Source: CAZISM01 sp964541895
GTDB lineage: Bacteria > Zhuqueibacterota > Zhuqueibacteria > Residuimicrobiales > Residuimicrobiaceae
Length of the DNA: 64,000 nucleotides
Reading direction: 5' to 3'
NCBI GenBank assembly: GCA_964541895.1
Contig: CAZISM010000001.1
Location: 87,990 to 151,989 of the forward strand
Of the stretch, positions 1 through 9,151 are shown in pieces. The notes beneath the pieces are model-generated. The model was given only the letters and a program-made list of their open reading frames with translations. It ran no database searches and was not told where the DNA came from. The stretch's first letter is position 1. Each line of letters starts with the position of its first letter. Made by a program: the position numbers and the translations under genes.

Positions 1-774
1 GACCACGTTCATCACATAGCTGCTGTCCTTGAGCCGTCCTTCGATTTTAAACGAGGTGACGCCGGCGGCGAGCAAGTCGTCGAGATGCTGATCCAGGCTC
101 AAATCTTTGAGAGAGAGCGCATGGATGGTGCGGCCCAGGACCTCTCGTTGTGCATTGCGGACGGTATAGGACTTGCGACAGGGCTGGGCGCACTGGCCGC
201 GATTTCCGGATCGGCCTCCCAGCGCATAACTGAGATAACATTGGCCGCTGTAGCAAACGCACAGCGCACCGTGTAAAAAGAATTCCAGTTCCAGCGAGGT
301 GTGCCGCCGTATCTGCTCGATGGCCTCCAGAGTGGTTTCACGAGCCAGGATGACGCGGCGAAAGCCGATGTTTTCCAGAAAACGGATATGCTCCAGCGAT
401 CGATTGTTCATCTGCGTGCTGGCAATGAGCGGGATCGGAGGCAGGTCCAATTCCAGCAGGCCCATGTCCTGGATGATGACGCCATCGGCTTTGATCTCAT
501 AGAGCTGACGGATCAGCTTTTCAGCCTCGGGAATTTCATGATCGAAAAGGATGGTGTTAACGGTCACATACACTTTCGCCCAGTAGGTGTGCGCATAGTC
601 TGCCAGGCGGGCGATATCCTCGACGGTGTTGCCTGCCTGCTCGCGGGCGCCGAACCGATCGGCGGCGATATAAACGGCGTCTGCGCCGCAGTCGATCGCA
701 CGTCGGCCGACCTCGGCGTCGCGAGCCGGGGCCAAAAGTTCAATGGGATAGGCGGGTTTATTTTTTTCCGGCAT
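1..774 (-). CDS. Peptidase U32 family protein (partial, runs off left edge)
   Basis: Reading the complement from an ATG at 774 gives 258 open codons with no stop before the window edge, so only the N-terminal part is present. The start (PEKNKPAYPIELLAPAR) is typical of U32 proteins, and the family signature GGRSGNRGQCAQPCR lies near residues 187-202. The family contains collagenase-like proteases and RNA-hydroxylation enzymes (RlhA, TrhP); the sequence does not tell which role applies. The ATG overlaps the end of the upstream heparinase-like gene by 17 bases, so the two are probably co-transcribed and translationally coupled. Confidence 0.9.
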   Translation of the reverse strand, partial: MPEKNKPAYPIELLAPARDAEVGRRAIDCGADAVYIAADRFGAREQAGNTVEDIARLADYAHTYWAKVYVTVNTILFDHEIPEAEKLIRQLYEIKADGVIIQDMGLLELDLPPIPLIASTQMNNRSLEHIRFLENIGFRRVILARETTLEAIEQIRRHTSLELEFFLHGALCVCYSGQCYLSYALGGRSGNRGQCAQPCRKSYTVRNAQREVLGRTIHALSLKDLSLDQHLDDLLAAGVTSFKIEGRLKDSSYVMNVV

Positions 775-3058
775 GGCCCTGCCAATAGCGAATTTTGCAC
801 ACGCCCGGCGCGTCCGGGCTGCCGTCAAATGCCAGGAAAGAATTGGTCGCCGGCTGCTCGAACAGCACCTGGTCGCCCCAGGTGATCTTGGTCAGGTTGA
901 CGGCGGTCCAGTCCATGCCCGTGCCCTGGCGGACGGCATAGAGAAAATCGGCGTTGGTCTCCAGGTCGGCGTAGCCGATCCTGCCGGCTTCGTAGGTATA
1001 TTTGGGACGGCGCCAGTCCCTGACGATATCCATGCGCAGGTCTCGTTTGGCGCCGATCAGGATCTCGCGATCGTCGAGAGTGATGGAGAGCGCTACGCCG
1101 GCTTCCGGCGATTGGCATTCGACCATTTTAATGCGTTGCAGCCAGGGCGCGACCGGCTCGGTCGCATCATGTGGAATGAGCACCGTGGTAAAGACGATGG
1201 TCTGGCCCAGTTCGAAATGCTGCCCGGTCACCTGATGGATCGCCAGCTCGTTCTGAAAATGGCGTTTGATTTTCTCCACGCCTTCCATACGATAATGGGT
1301 CTGTGGAAAATAGATGAGCAGATGTTTGTTCTCAGGCAGTTTGAGCGTCTGTATGGAATCATAGACCGTATCGTACCAGTGGTCGCCCCGGCTGACGATT
1401 TTGCGGGTGTGCCACAGGTTGGCGGCGGTAAAAAAGGACTCGCTGCGGGATTTAACCACATCGAACACGACAAACAGTTCCAGGTTTTTAACGTAGGTGA
1501 TGATGCGGTCGGTTTCATAGCCGGCGAGATCGTCGGTCAGTCGGGTGCGGGAGTAATCAAATTCCGGAAAGGTGAGAAAATCGATTTTTTGGGTGCGCAC
1601 CTTGCGGTACGAGCCGGCGTTGTGCAGGAAATCGAGAACCGACTGTCCGGCCACTGGTCCCACTTTGCCCAGCACATAACGCATTTCGCCCTCTTTCTGA
1701 CCGAAGAATATTTTTTCCTGTCGGACGCAGATGCGGTTGTGAAAATAATCCTGGCGGTAAGCGCCGAACGGGCCGCTGGGCATCCAGTCGCGATAGCCGG
1801 CGTCATGAAGCAGGACGGAACCGCCGGACATGAGCAGGGAAAGGCTGTTTTCGTCCGCATGGCCATGGGTCATCTTTTCCTCTTCGACCGGAATGGTATC
1901 GCGCAGGTAATCGCGATAGAGCAGGCCGCCATCCCCTTCATCGCGATAGTTCAGCAGCAGGTAGGTGGAGGTCGGTTGCCAGCCGTTGCGCATCACGACT
2001 TTTTTGCCCTGGACATCCTCCATAACCTCCTGGCTCAGCTGTGTGGGCGCTTGCGGAACAATGCGGTCGTCGGCCCACACGTAGCAGTCCATGAGTTGAT
2101 ACCCCAGGCCGACGGAGACAGGTTTATTAAAGTCGACAAACTTTTTCGCCAGGCGGCCGGCGGCCCACTTGAGTTGCGGATTTTTGTAGGCGGTCGCAGC
2201 GGCTTCGAAAAAAATCATATAGAGATTCCAGTTGGAACGCCAGTTGGCATCGCCGAAATCGGGAATCATATCGTCGGGGCTCATGAGATTTAAAAAGTAC
2301 TGGCTATAGTAATACATTTCCGGGGTGTGAAACAGATCGGGCATATTCTGCAGCGCTTCGGCGCAGCCCAACAGGGAGTACAGCCAGACTCCGTGATAGA
2401 TGGTAGCGTCTTCGATTTCCCATGTGCCCCAATTGTCGCCCAATAATGCATCCAGGTTCATGCGCCATATGCCGGCGCTGGGATGATGGGGCACGGCGCG
2501 CAGCGCCCAGGCCAGGCATTCCGCCCGCAGCATGGCGCGATTCATGGCGCCCCATTCCTGGCTGGTCAGTATGTAATCGGTACTCTCGCCGATCAACTGA
2601 TTGATCGTTTCCTGCTCGGCGGCGGTCAGCACGCCTTTGCGGCGCAAGCCGTCATAGGCGCGCGAATAGCGCATGGCCGTAAAAAAATTCGGCAACGCCG
2701 GCAGAATCCGGGCGTATTCCGCTTTTTTATTTCTGGCTTGCACCGGATACATGGAGCGATAATCGCCATAGGTCAACAGCACTTTTTTGGCTCGTGCCGC
2801 ATACTCTTTGCGACCCTCCATCTGGTACAGCTGCGAATAGATGGCCGCCATTTCCAGCAGATAGGGCGGCGCGTTGTAGCCGAACACATATTCGGGATCG
2901 AACTGTTTTTTCCAGACCGACACCAGGCTGTCGTAATGATTCCAGGTCCAATCGGCGCTGGCGCGAGCATAGTGCAGATATTGTTTGCGAGTGACCATGT
3001 CCGTTTGTGCGAAAGTGAATCCCACCCATAGCAATACAAGCAAAGCTGTTTTCCGCAT
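758..3058 (-). CDS. Secreted heparinase II/III-like polysaccharide lyase
   Basis: 766 residues. The N-terminus (MRKTALLVLLWVGFTFAQ) is a Sec signal peptide. The first half looks like an alpha/alpha toroid rich in Trp and Tyr. The second half carries the heparinase II/III hallmark HGHADENS near residue 400, then a beta-sandwich region. Family members cleave uronic-acid polysaccharides (heparan sulfate, alginate and relatives) by beta-elimination; the substrate cannot be read here. It is transcribed away from the solute symporter at 3182, and the U32 gene overlaps its 3' end. A second heparinase-like protein at 10500-12491 shares the fold signature. Confidence 0.8.
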   Translation of the reverse strand: MRKTALLVLLWVGFTFAQTDMVTRKQYLHYARASADWTWNHYDSLVSVWKKQFDPEYVFGYNAPPYLLEMAAIYSQLYQMEGRKEYAARAKKVLLTYGDYRSMYPVQARNKKAEYARILPALPNFFTAMRYSRAYDGLRRKGVLTAAEQETINQLIGESTDYILTSQEWGAMNRAMLRAECLAWALRAVPHHPSAGIWRMNLDALLGDNWGTWEIEDATIYHGVWLYSLLGCAEALQNMPDLFHTPEMYYYSQYFLNLMSPDDMIPDFGDANWRSNWNLYMIFFEAAATAYKNPQLKWAAGRLAKKFVDFNKPVSVGLGYQLMDCYVWADDRIVPQAPTQLSQEVMEDVQGKKVVMRNGWQPTSTYLLLNYRDEGDGGLLYRDYLRDTIPVEEEKMTHGHADENSLSLLMSGGSVLLHDAGYRDWMPSGPFGAYRQDYFHNRICVRQEKIFFGQKEGEMRYVLGKVGPVAGQSVLDFLHNAGSYRKVRTQKIDFLTFPEFDYSRTRLTDDLAGYETDRIITYVKNLELFVVFDVVKSRSESFFTAANLWHTRKIVSRGDHWYDTVYDSIQTLKLPENKHLLIYFPQTHYRMEGVEKIKRHFQNELAIHQVTGQHFELGQTIVFTTVLIPHDATEPVAPWLQRIKMVECQSPEAGVALSITLDDREILIGAKRDLRMDIVRDWRRPKYTYEAGRIGYADLETNADFLYAVRQGTGMDWTAVNLTKITWGDQVLFEQPATNSFLAFDGSPDAPGVCKIRYWQGHAGKK

Positions 3059-3181
3059 GAACCACTCCTTTCCCGTCTTGCGATAAAGCTTGTTTTTGTG
3101 GATAAAAATAAGAATATTGGGCTTTCATGTTAATGACCATGGTAAGTTAACGGATTCTGCAGGGATAGGCAAGAAAAAAGT

Positions 3182-4894
3182 ATGCTGAACACAATCAATC
3201 TTCTCGACATCGCCGTGGTTATTTTTTATATGAGCCTCATGCTGGCGATCGGCCTCTATTTTAAGCGCTACATGAAGGCGGCCAAGGACTATTTTGCCGG
3301 CGGCAATCTGATACCTTGGTGGGTAGGAGGCATCTCCCTTTACATGAGCAGTTTCACCGCCTGGACCTTTACGGGCGCTGCCGGCTTTGTCTATCATACC
3401 GGCTGGTTCGGTGTGCTCTACTTTGCATCCTGGCCGGTGTCGTATCTGCTCGGCTATCAGCTTACGGCGGCGCGCTGGCGACGCTCGCGCGTCCTTTCGC
3501 CCGTAGAGTATGTGTCTACGCGTTACAACCTCACCACCCAGCAGGTGCTCAGCTATGTTCTGGTAACCAGCGGCTTGCTCTCCAGAGGGATCACCCTGAC
3601 GGCTGTCTGTAAAATCATTGCCGCCGCCACCAATTTGCCGCTCGATTATATGATCATTTTTGTGGGCGTGGTGATTCTGCTCTACACCATGCATGGCGGA
3701 TTATGGGCCGTATCGGTTACGGATGTGGTGCAGTTTATTTTTCTCTTTGTTATCACCCTCATCATCACACCCATGACACTGCACGAGGTCGGAGGACTTC
3801 AGGGCCTGGCGGCCAAGATTCCAACCATTTCGTTTGAGCATGACTATGCCGGTTTCAAATACGATTTGCATTATTTGCTGGCGTTTACCCTGGTCAACAT
3901 CCTGAACGTCAACTGGAGCGCTGCCCAGCGCTATTACAGTGTGATCGATGAGAAAGCGGCAAAGCGGGTTGGACTGTCCTGCGGTCTGCTGTTCCTGTCC
4001 GTGCCGATTCTGTTCGGACTGCCGCCGTTGGCGGCCCGAGTGTTCTGGCCGGAATTAACCCAGATCGCATTTTTTACTCAACACGCCCGGCCGGAAGATT
4101 TGATTTACCTCGGCATCGTGCTGAAATGGTTGCCGAACGGCCTAATCGGCTTTTTCCTGGCCGCCATGTTTGCCGCCACCATGAGCACGCTCTCGGGCGC
4201 GTACAATGTGGATGCCTCCATCATTGCCCGCGATATTTACAAAGGCTTGCTGAAACCGCAGGCCAGCGACCAGCAGATGCTGCGTGTGGGCAAGTATGCC
4301 ACGGTCGTGCTGGGTTTGGTCACCATCGCGACGGCATTGATCTATGCCTATAGTTCGTTGGGCATTTTTAATCTGATGGTGATCTTTGTATCGCTGTTTC
4401 ACGTACCGGTGGCCGTCCCCATGGTGTTCGGCCTGGTGTTTAAAAAATCATCGCGCTGGTCGGCCATGGTAGCCATGGGATTGGGTTTGTTCACCAGTTT
4501 TTTCCTGCGCTTCGGACTGGGCTGGAGTGTCGGACCGCAGGTCTATGGCACGCTCGTCGCCTCATTCCTGCCGCTGATGCTTTTGCACAAGTTTATCAGG
4601 GAAAAGCCGGAAGACGCTGAAATCAAAAAGAACTTTTTTGCCCGTCTGACCCAGCCCGTCGATGTGGCGCAGGAGGTGTTGGCGCATGGCAGGAAGACGG
4701 TATCCGCTTATGCTATCGTTGGCGTTAATACCGCACTGATCGGCCTCGTCATTATCGGACTGGCGTTCGTGCAACAAACATCTCAATGGCAAGGAATGAC
4801 ACTGGCGACCGGCGCGCTCCTGGTGGGTATTGGCGGCGGATTGTATCTCCTGGGAAGAAAGAGCATGGTCAAACAGGGCGGGACAGGGTCCTGA
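3182..4894 (+). CDS. Sodium:solute symporter (SSS family)
   Basis: 570 residues of mostly hydrophobic sequence with about 13 transmembrane segments. The family-typical GGLWAVSVTDVVQF stretch lies near residues 176-189, and an N-terminal FAGGNLIPWWVGG region resembles SSLT-fold transporters. SSS proteins couple substrate entry to a sodium gradient; substrates include sugars, uronates, amino acids and solutes such as proline. The setting beside a secreted lyase suggests an oligosaccharide or uronate breakdown product, which is inference. The start has no strong ribosome-binding site, only a purine-rich AAGAAAAAAG just upstream. It converges with the amidohydrolase gene at 4962. Confidence 0.9.
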   Translation: MLNTINLLDIAVVIFYMSLMLAIGLYFKRYMKAAKDYFAGGNLIPWWVGGISLYMSSFTAWTFTGAAGFVYHTGWFGVLYFASWPVSYLLGYQLTAARWRRSRVLSPVEYVSTRYNLTTQQVLSYVLVTSGLLSRGITLTAVCKIIAAATNLPLDYMIIFVGVVILLYTMHGGLWAVSVTDVVQFIFLFVITLIITPMTLHEVGGLQGLAAKIPTISFEHDYAGFKYDLHYLLAFTLVNILNVNWSAAQRYYSVIDEKAAKRVGLSCGLLFLSVPILFGLPPLAARVFWPELTQIAFFTQHARPEDLIYLGIVLKWLPNGLIGFFLAAMFAATMSTLSGAYNVDASIIARDIYKGLLKPQASDQQMLRVGKYATVVLGLVTIATALIYAYSSLGIFNLMVIFVSLFHVPVAVPMVFGLVFKKSSRWSAMVAMGLGLFTSFFLRFGLGWSVGPQVYGTLVASFLPLMLLHKFIREKPEDAEIKKNFFARLTQPVDVAQEVLAHGRKTVSAYAIVGVNTALIGLVIIGLAFVQQTSQWQGMTLATGALLVGIGGGLYLLGRKSMVKQGGTGS

Positions 4895-4961
4895 GTCGCT
4901 TGTTTTTTGCGCTGTATACATCCATTTAAAGCAGTGCAGCTGGTTCGGATGGCCACCTGAA

Positions 4962-6569
4962 TTAGGGCCGGCACCTGGCCAGAATGCGCTCCATATTCCT
5001 GCCAAATATATTCTTCTTTTCCGACTCGCGTAAATCAGCATACGCTACCCAACCGAATTGCGGATAGGGATCGCGCATCGGTGCATCCGATCCGTACAAC
5101 ACCCGTTCCGAGCCGATTTCCCGCACCATATATTCGATGATCCCCTCCAGCACCGATGTAAACGTGATCTCGAGGACGACATTTTCGAACTCTTTTGCCA
5201 GTTCCACATGCTGTCGGGCGACCTGCCAGCTGGTGCCTGAATGGGCCAGCAATAACGTCAGATTGGGAAAACGCGGTGCAATATCTTTGACTTCACTGCT
5301 AAAGTGATCGGAATAATGCAAAAGGGCAAAGAGCTGGTGTTCGTGTCCGTAGCGGTACCAGGGCATATACCGTTCGTCGTTATAAGGCACGCGCATCATG
5401 GGATAATAGGGCTTTAATCCCAGCATTTTATGTTCCTGATGATAAAAGCGAATCTCCTGGTCCCAATCCTTGACATAGTTGGGATCCAGGGCGGCATAGC
5501 CGATAATTTCATCCGGGAACTGTTTCATGGCCAGAAGCGTGTCCTCGTTGCCCATGCTGTAATCGCCCCAGATGGCGGTCCAGGCACTGACGCAGGTCTT
5601 TTGCACGCCCAGCTTGCGGTTTCTTGAAACCACACCCTGCGCATCCGAGTTGTTCATGGCCACGCGCGAAGCGCCGCGACCGCCTTCGTGGGTGATGTGG
5701 GCGTGCGAATCGATGATCAAAGCGGAACGCACCGCTTCGCCTTTGAGGGCATGCCCGACGATGCGGTCCGCCGGTTTTTTTACCTCAACGCCCGGCAACG
5801 AGGGGAGACGCAACAGCCGCTGCAGGTTGCCGGCCGCGATCGCCTGTTTTTGCTCCCAGGTCAGATCGGCGTAATCGATATAACTGCGGGCCGCACCGGC
5901 GCTCCGCCGCGGCGACTCGCTGCCGAAGAGCAGACGATGACAGCCGATGCGTTCGCACCAGAACTCTAGCATGCGGTTGCCCTGGTAATTGGAAAATTCA
6001 AAAAACAGATTATCATATTTTTCCGCCAGGGGGGCCAGGGCGCGCGTAGCTTCCCAGCGTATGGAATGCAGAAGCAGATTCAGCTGGGGATACGTATCAC
6101 AGATCCATGCCACTTCGTTCCAGGTCACCTGCACCGCCTCTTCGTAACGACCGGCATCGACGATGAGCAAAACACCCGCCTCCTGCAAAGCGGATAGAAG
6201 AGAACCCAGCGTGCGCTGGTCAACCGGAAACTCGTAGATACGGGGGTATATCTTGAGAGCGCGAACGCCTTGAGATTCCATCTCCCGGATCAGAGCGGAA
6301 GGTTTGGGAAATTCACCGGTATGATGCGGCAAGCCGACCCAGCACGGAAACAGGTGCGGGTTCTGTCGACACACGGCCGATATCTGCGGATTGCCCAGCG
6401 ACGGGTGAATCTCGCGCGCCTGATGAGAATATACCAGCGCGGCCTGAATGTGGCAGCGGTTCATCTCTTCGGTCAGGTGCCCGGCGCTCCAGGATTCCAG
6501 CGGATCGGCGGCGGTGTGCCGACCGATAGCGGTAAAACAGTCAAAATAGACAAGCGATTTTTTTTCCAT
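4962..6569 (-). CDS. Tandem amidohydrolase-2 protein with a degenerate first half
   Basis: 535 residues made of two amidohydrolase-like TIM barrels in a row. The second (about 283-533) keeps the metal ligands: DSHAHI with His289/His291, LHYSDH, LLAHSG and YGSDAPM. The first (about 5-255) aligns in outline but has FDCFTAIGRH where HxH is expected, lacks the second histidine, keeps LLLHSI and has FGSESPR in place of GSD. It is probably catalytically dead and structural. The active family hydrolyses or decarboxylates small organic acids and lactones. It lies 24 bases after the S9 peptidase gene and is likely in the same transcript. Confidence 0.8.
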   Translation of the reverse strand: MEKKSLVYFDCFTAIGRHTAADPLESWSAGHLTEEMNRCHIQAALVYSHQAREIHPSLGNPQISAVCRQNPHLFPCWVGLPHHTGEFPKPSALIREMESQGVRALKIYPRIYEFPVDQRTLGSLLSALQEAGVLLIVDAGRYEEAVQVTWNEVAWICDTYPQLNLLLHSIRWEATRALAPLAEKYDNLFFEFSNYQGNRMLEFWCERIGCHRLLFGSESPRRSAGAARSYIDYADLTWEQKQAIAAGNLQRLLRLPSLPGVEVKKPADRIVGHALKGEAVRSALIIDSHAHITHEGGRGASRVAMNNSDAQGVVSRNRKLGVQKTCVSAWTAIWGDYSMGNEDTLLAMKQFPDEIIGYAALDPNYVKDWDQEIRFYHQEHKMLGLKPYYPMMRVPYNDERYMPWYRYGHEHQLFALLHYSDHFSSEVKDIAPRFPNLTLLLAHSGTSWQVARQHVELAKEFENVVLEITFTSVLEGIIEYMVREIGSERVLYGSDAPMRDPYPQFGWVAYADLRESEKKNIFGRNMERILARCRP

Positions 6570-6593
6570 AGCAGAACAAATCTTTCAACTAGT

Positions 6594-9029
6594 TTATCGA
6601 GACGCTTTCATTTTTACATATTTTTCCAGCCATTGATCCATTTCCCACAGCATATGCAGGATGGATTCCCTGGCCTGATAACCATGGCTTTCAGCCGGCA
6701 GAAAAACCAGGCGGGTCGTTTTGCCCAATCCTTTCAAGGCGTTATAATAGCGCTCGCTCTGCAGCGGAAATGTGCCGGTGTTGTTATCGGCTTCGCCATG
6801 AATGAGCAGCAGTGGTGCTTTAATTTTATCGGCATGCATAAAAGGCGACATGGTGATATAAGTTGCCGGTGCTTCCCAGAGCAGACGTTCTTCCGCCTGA
6901 AACCCGAACGGCGTCAAGGTGCGGTTGTAGGCGCCGCTGCGGGCGAGGCCGGCTGCAAAGAGATCGCAATGGCTCAACAAGTTGGCTGTCATGAATGCAC
7001 CATAGGAATGGCCGCCGACGGCGATGCGGTTGCGATCGGCAACGCCGCGCTGGACGACGTAATCCACAGCCGCCTGTGCGCTGGCAACCAGTTGCTGCAC
7101 ATAGGTGTCGTTAGGTTCCTTGGCGCCTTCGCCGACAATGGGCATGGTCGGATTGTCGAGGATGGCATAGCCGCGCACCAGCCAGAACAGCGGCGAGCCA
7201 TAGCTGACGCGGACAAAACGATAGGGGGAATCGGTGACCTGACCGGCGGCATCGGCGCTTTTAAATTCCTGCGGATACGCCCACATGAGCATCGGCAGGG
7301 GACCTTGTGCCGGCGTATAGCCGGGTGGCAGGTACAGCGTGGCGGACAATTGCACGCCGTCTGCACGCGCATAGGTAATGAGTTCTTTCTTTACGCTCAA
7401 TAATTGCGGAGTGGGATGAGGAAAGCGGGTCAACGGCCTGGTCGTACGATCTTTGAGTCGATGCAGATAATAATTCGGCTGTTCGGTTACGCTTTCGCGG
7501 CGGGTAATGACAGATTGGCCGTCGCGAGACATATCAACGACGAATTCATAGTACGGCGCCTGGCACTTCCAGAGCCGCACGGTTTTACCGCTGGCCAGTT
7601 CCAGTTCATCCAGGAAGGGCATATTGCCTTTTGGCGAGGCCCCTTCTCCACGCATGAGAATGGCTTTTCCTTTGCGTGTAAACTGCAGGACATTTGTGCC
7701 CTGGGTGGTGGCGCACAGCAGGGGGGAGCCGGGATGATGATAACGGTCTTCGCTGGAATAATCCAACAGCTTTCGCGCCGGCTGATCGGGTTGCGATGGA
7801 TTATAGTGCCACGCTCGCGTCCGGCGATTGGTCCACCACGATTCATAAATCAGCGCGGTCCGCTGGTCGCCCCAATAGACACCGGCATAGCGCAGCGCCA
7901 GATCGGCAAAAGCGGCCGGGGCGCCGGTGAAGGGTTCAGCGAGCCGGTACAGTCGGTCGCGGATCTCGGCCGGCATTTTGGGATCTCCGCCATCCTGGGC
8001 CTCGGCCCAGAACACCGTAGCGGCTGCATCCTGACGCCAGTCAAAATAGCGTGGGCCGGTCGGCACCGCATCGTTGCCGATCGGCACTTCTTCGGCCAGC
8101 GGCAAATCGGCGATCTGTCTGATGCGCCGGCCGTTGCGGTCGACGATATCGACCGTTACCGGAAAGCGGTAGAACGGCACCAGGTAGGAGAAGGGCCGAT
8201 GCATGGTTTGCACGATAATATAGCGGCCGTCCGGCGACGGATTAAGCGACCGGTACAAAGCAGCCGGAAGGATCGGTGTGACCGCGCCCTGGAGATCGAC
8301 GGTGCAGACCCGGGAGGCGGCATAATATTCAAAAAGGGTCTGGTCGTATTCGTTTTTCAGCAGATCCTGGAACGTCGGCGCCGGCGCTTTTTTGCCGATA
8401 TTTTCCTGAATAATCGGTCCGTCAGGAACAGAAGGAGGCGCCGGCGGTTCGCCCAACGGATCCGGACGCAGTTTGACCAGCAGGGTGTTGCCGTCCGACA
8501 GCCAGGTGAACGGGCTTCCGGTTACTGCATGCAAACAGCCGGCGAGGAGGCAGGTGGCCGATTTTGTCATAATCGGAACCAGCCATAAATCCATCCCTTT
8601 TTCCTGCGCCAGAACAAATGCGATGTGCCGGCTGTCCGGAGACCATTGCAGATAGCGGATGCGTGCGTCCGCGGGAAGGCCGCTGATTTCCGCTTCTTCG
8701 CCGGATTTCAGATTCTTGATCAGGATGCGGCTATAGTACGAGGTCCGGCTCGGACCGAACACGCGCGGGTTGATGCGCAGACCGGCGAGGCGCAGCTCGG
8801 GTTGGGCTACTTCGGCGATGGAAGGAAAGCTGGGGGGATAGAGAATCAGCATATGCGATTCATCCGGACTGATGCTGATGCTCGGGGTTGGCGGCGCATC
8901 CACCAGATCGATGATCTCCTGGGGAGGTTGACGATATCCGTCGCCGGCGGTTGCAGAACCCAGACACAGTACCATCATCATGAAAAGGGCCATAAGCATT
9001 TTAGCTTCACTGTACAGTACCAAGGGCAT
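6594..9029 (-). CDS. Secreted S9 family prolyl-oligopeptidase-like peptidase
   Basis: Start chosen at 9029 because AGGAG sits five bases before that ATG and it yields an export signal with a hydrophobic core (MLMALFMMMVLCLGSATA); the open frame extends 28 codons further upstream. About 811 residues. A beta-propeller of WD40-like/TolB repeats precedes a C-terminal alpha/beta hydrolase with nucleophile motif GGHSYGAF (Ser near 675), Asp in HGEADNN and His in ESHGY. These form the classic S9 triad. The expected role is cleavage of short peptides, often after proline, in the periplasm. Its neighbours are a class-III aminotransferase upstream and the amidohydrolase downstream. Confidence 0.88.
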   Translation of the reverse strand: MPLVLYSEAKMLMALFMMMVLCLGSATAGDGYRQPPQEIIDLVDAPPTPSISISPDESHMLILYPPSFPSIAEVAQPELRLAGLRINPRVFGPSRTSYYSRILIKNLKSGEEAEISGLPADARIRYLQWSPDSRHIAFVLAQEKGMDLWLVPIMTKSATCLLAGCLHAVTGSPFTWLSDGNTLLVKLRPDPLGEPPAPPSVPDGPIIQENIGKKAPAPTFQDLLKNEYDQTLFEYYAASRVCTVDLQGAVTPILPAALYRSLNPSPDGRYIIVQTMHRPFSYLVPFYRFPVTVDIVDRNGRRIRQIADLPLAEEVPIGNDAVPTGPRYFDWRQDAAATVFWAEAQDGGDPKMPAEIRDRLYRLAEPFTGAPAAFADLALRYAGVYWGDQRTALIYESWWTNRRTRAWHYNPSQPDQPARKLLDYSSEDRYHHPGSPLLCATTQGTNVLQFTRKGKAILMRGEGASPKGNMPFLDELELASGKTVRLWKCQAPYYEFVVDMSRDGQSVITRRESVTEQPNYYLHRLKDRTTRPLTRFPHPTPQLLSVKKELITYARADGVQLSATLYLPPGYTPAQGPLPMLMWAYPQEFKSADAAGQVTDSPYRFVRVSYGSPLFWLVRGYAILDNPTMPIVGEGAKEPNDTYVQQLVASAQAAVDYVVQRGVADRNRIAVGGHSYGAFMTANLLSHCDLFAAGLARSGAYNRTLTPFGFQAEERLLWEAPATYITMSPFMHADKIKAPLLLIHGEADNNTGTFPLQSERYYNALKGLGKTTRLVFLPAESHGYQARESILHMLWEMDQWLEKYVKMKASR

Positions 9030-9151
9030 ACCGGCTCCTATTTCGGACAGATACTTTTGATCGAACGGAACAAGGTTTACAGCATAAAACAGAAATTCGA
9101 CGATGATCGTCATGACCGTTGCCCCCGCAAGTTTCTTTTCATCATTCTTGT

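Noticed and set aside
773..2293. 506-codon open frame antisense to the first heparinase-like gene (similar long frames lie opposite 10500-12491, 17105-18628 and 18634-20706)
   Set aside because: Lies wholly opposite a well-supported gene. Its His/Gly/Ala-rich composition is typical of antisense frames in GC-rich DNA, with no ribosome-binding site.
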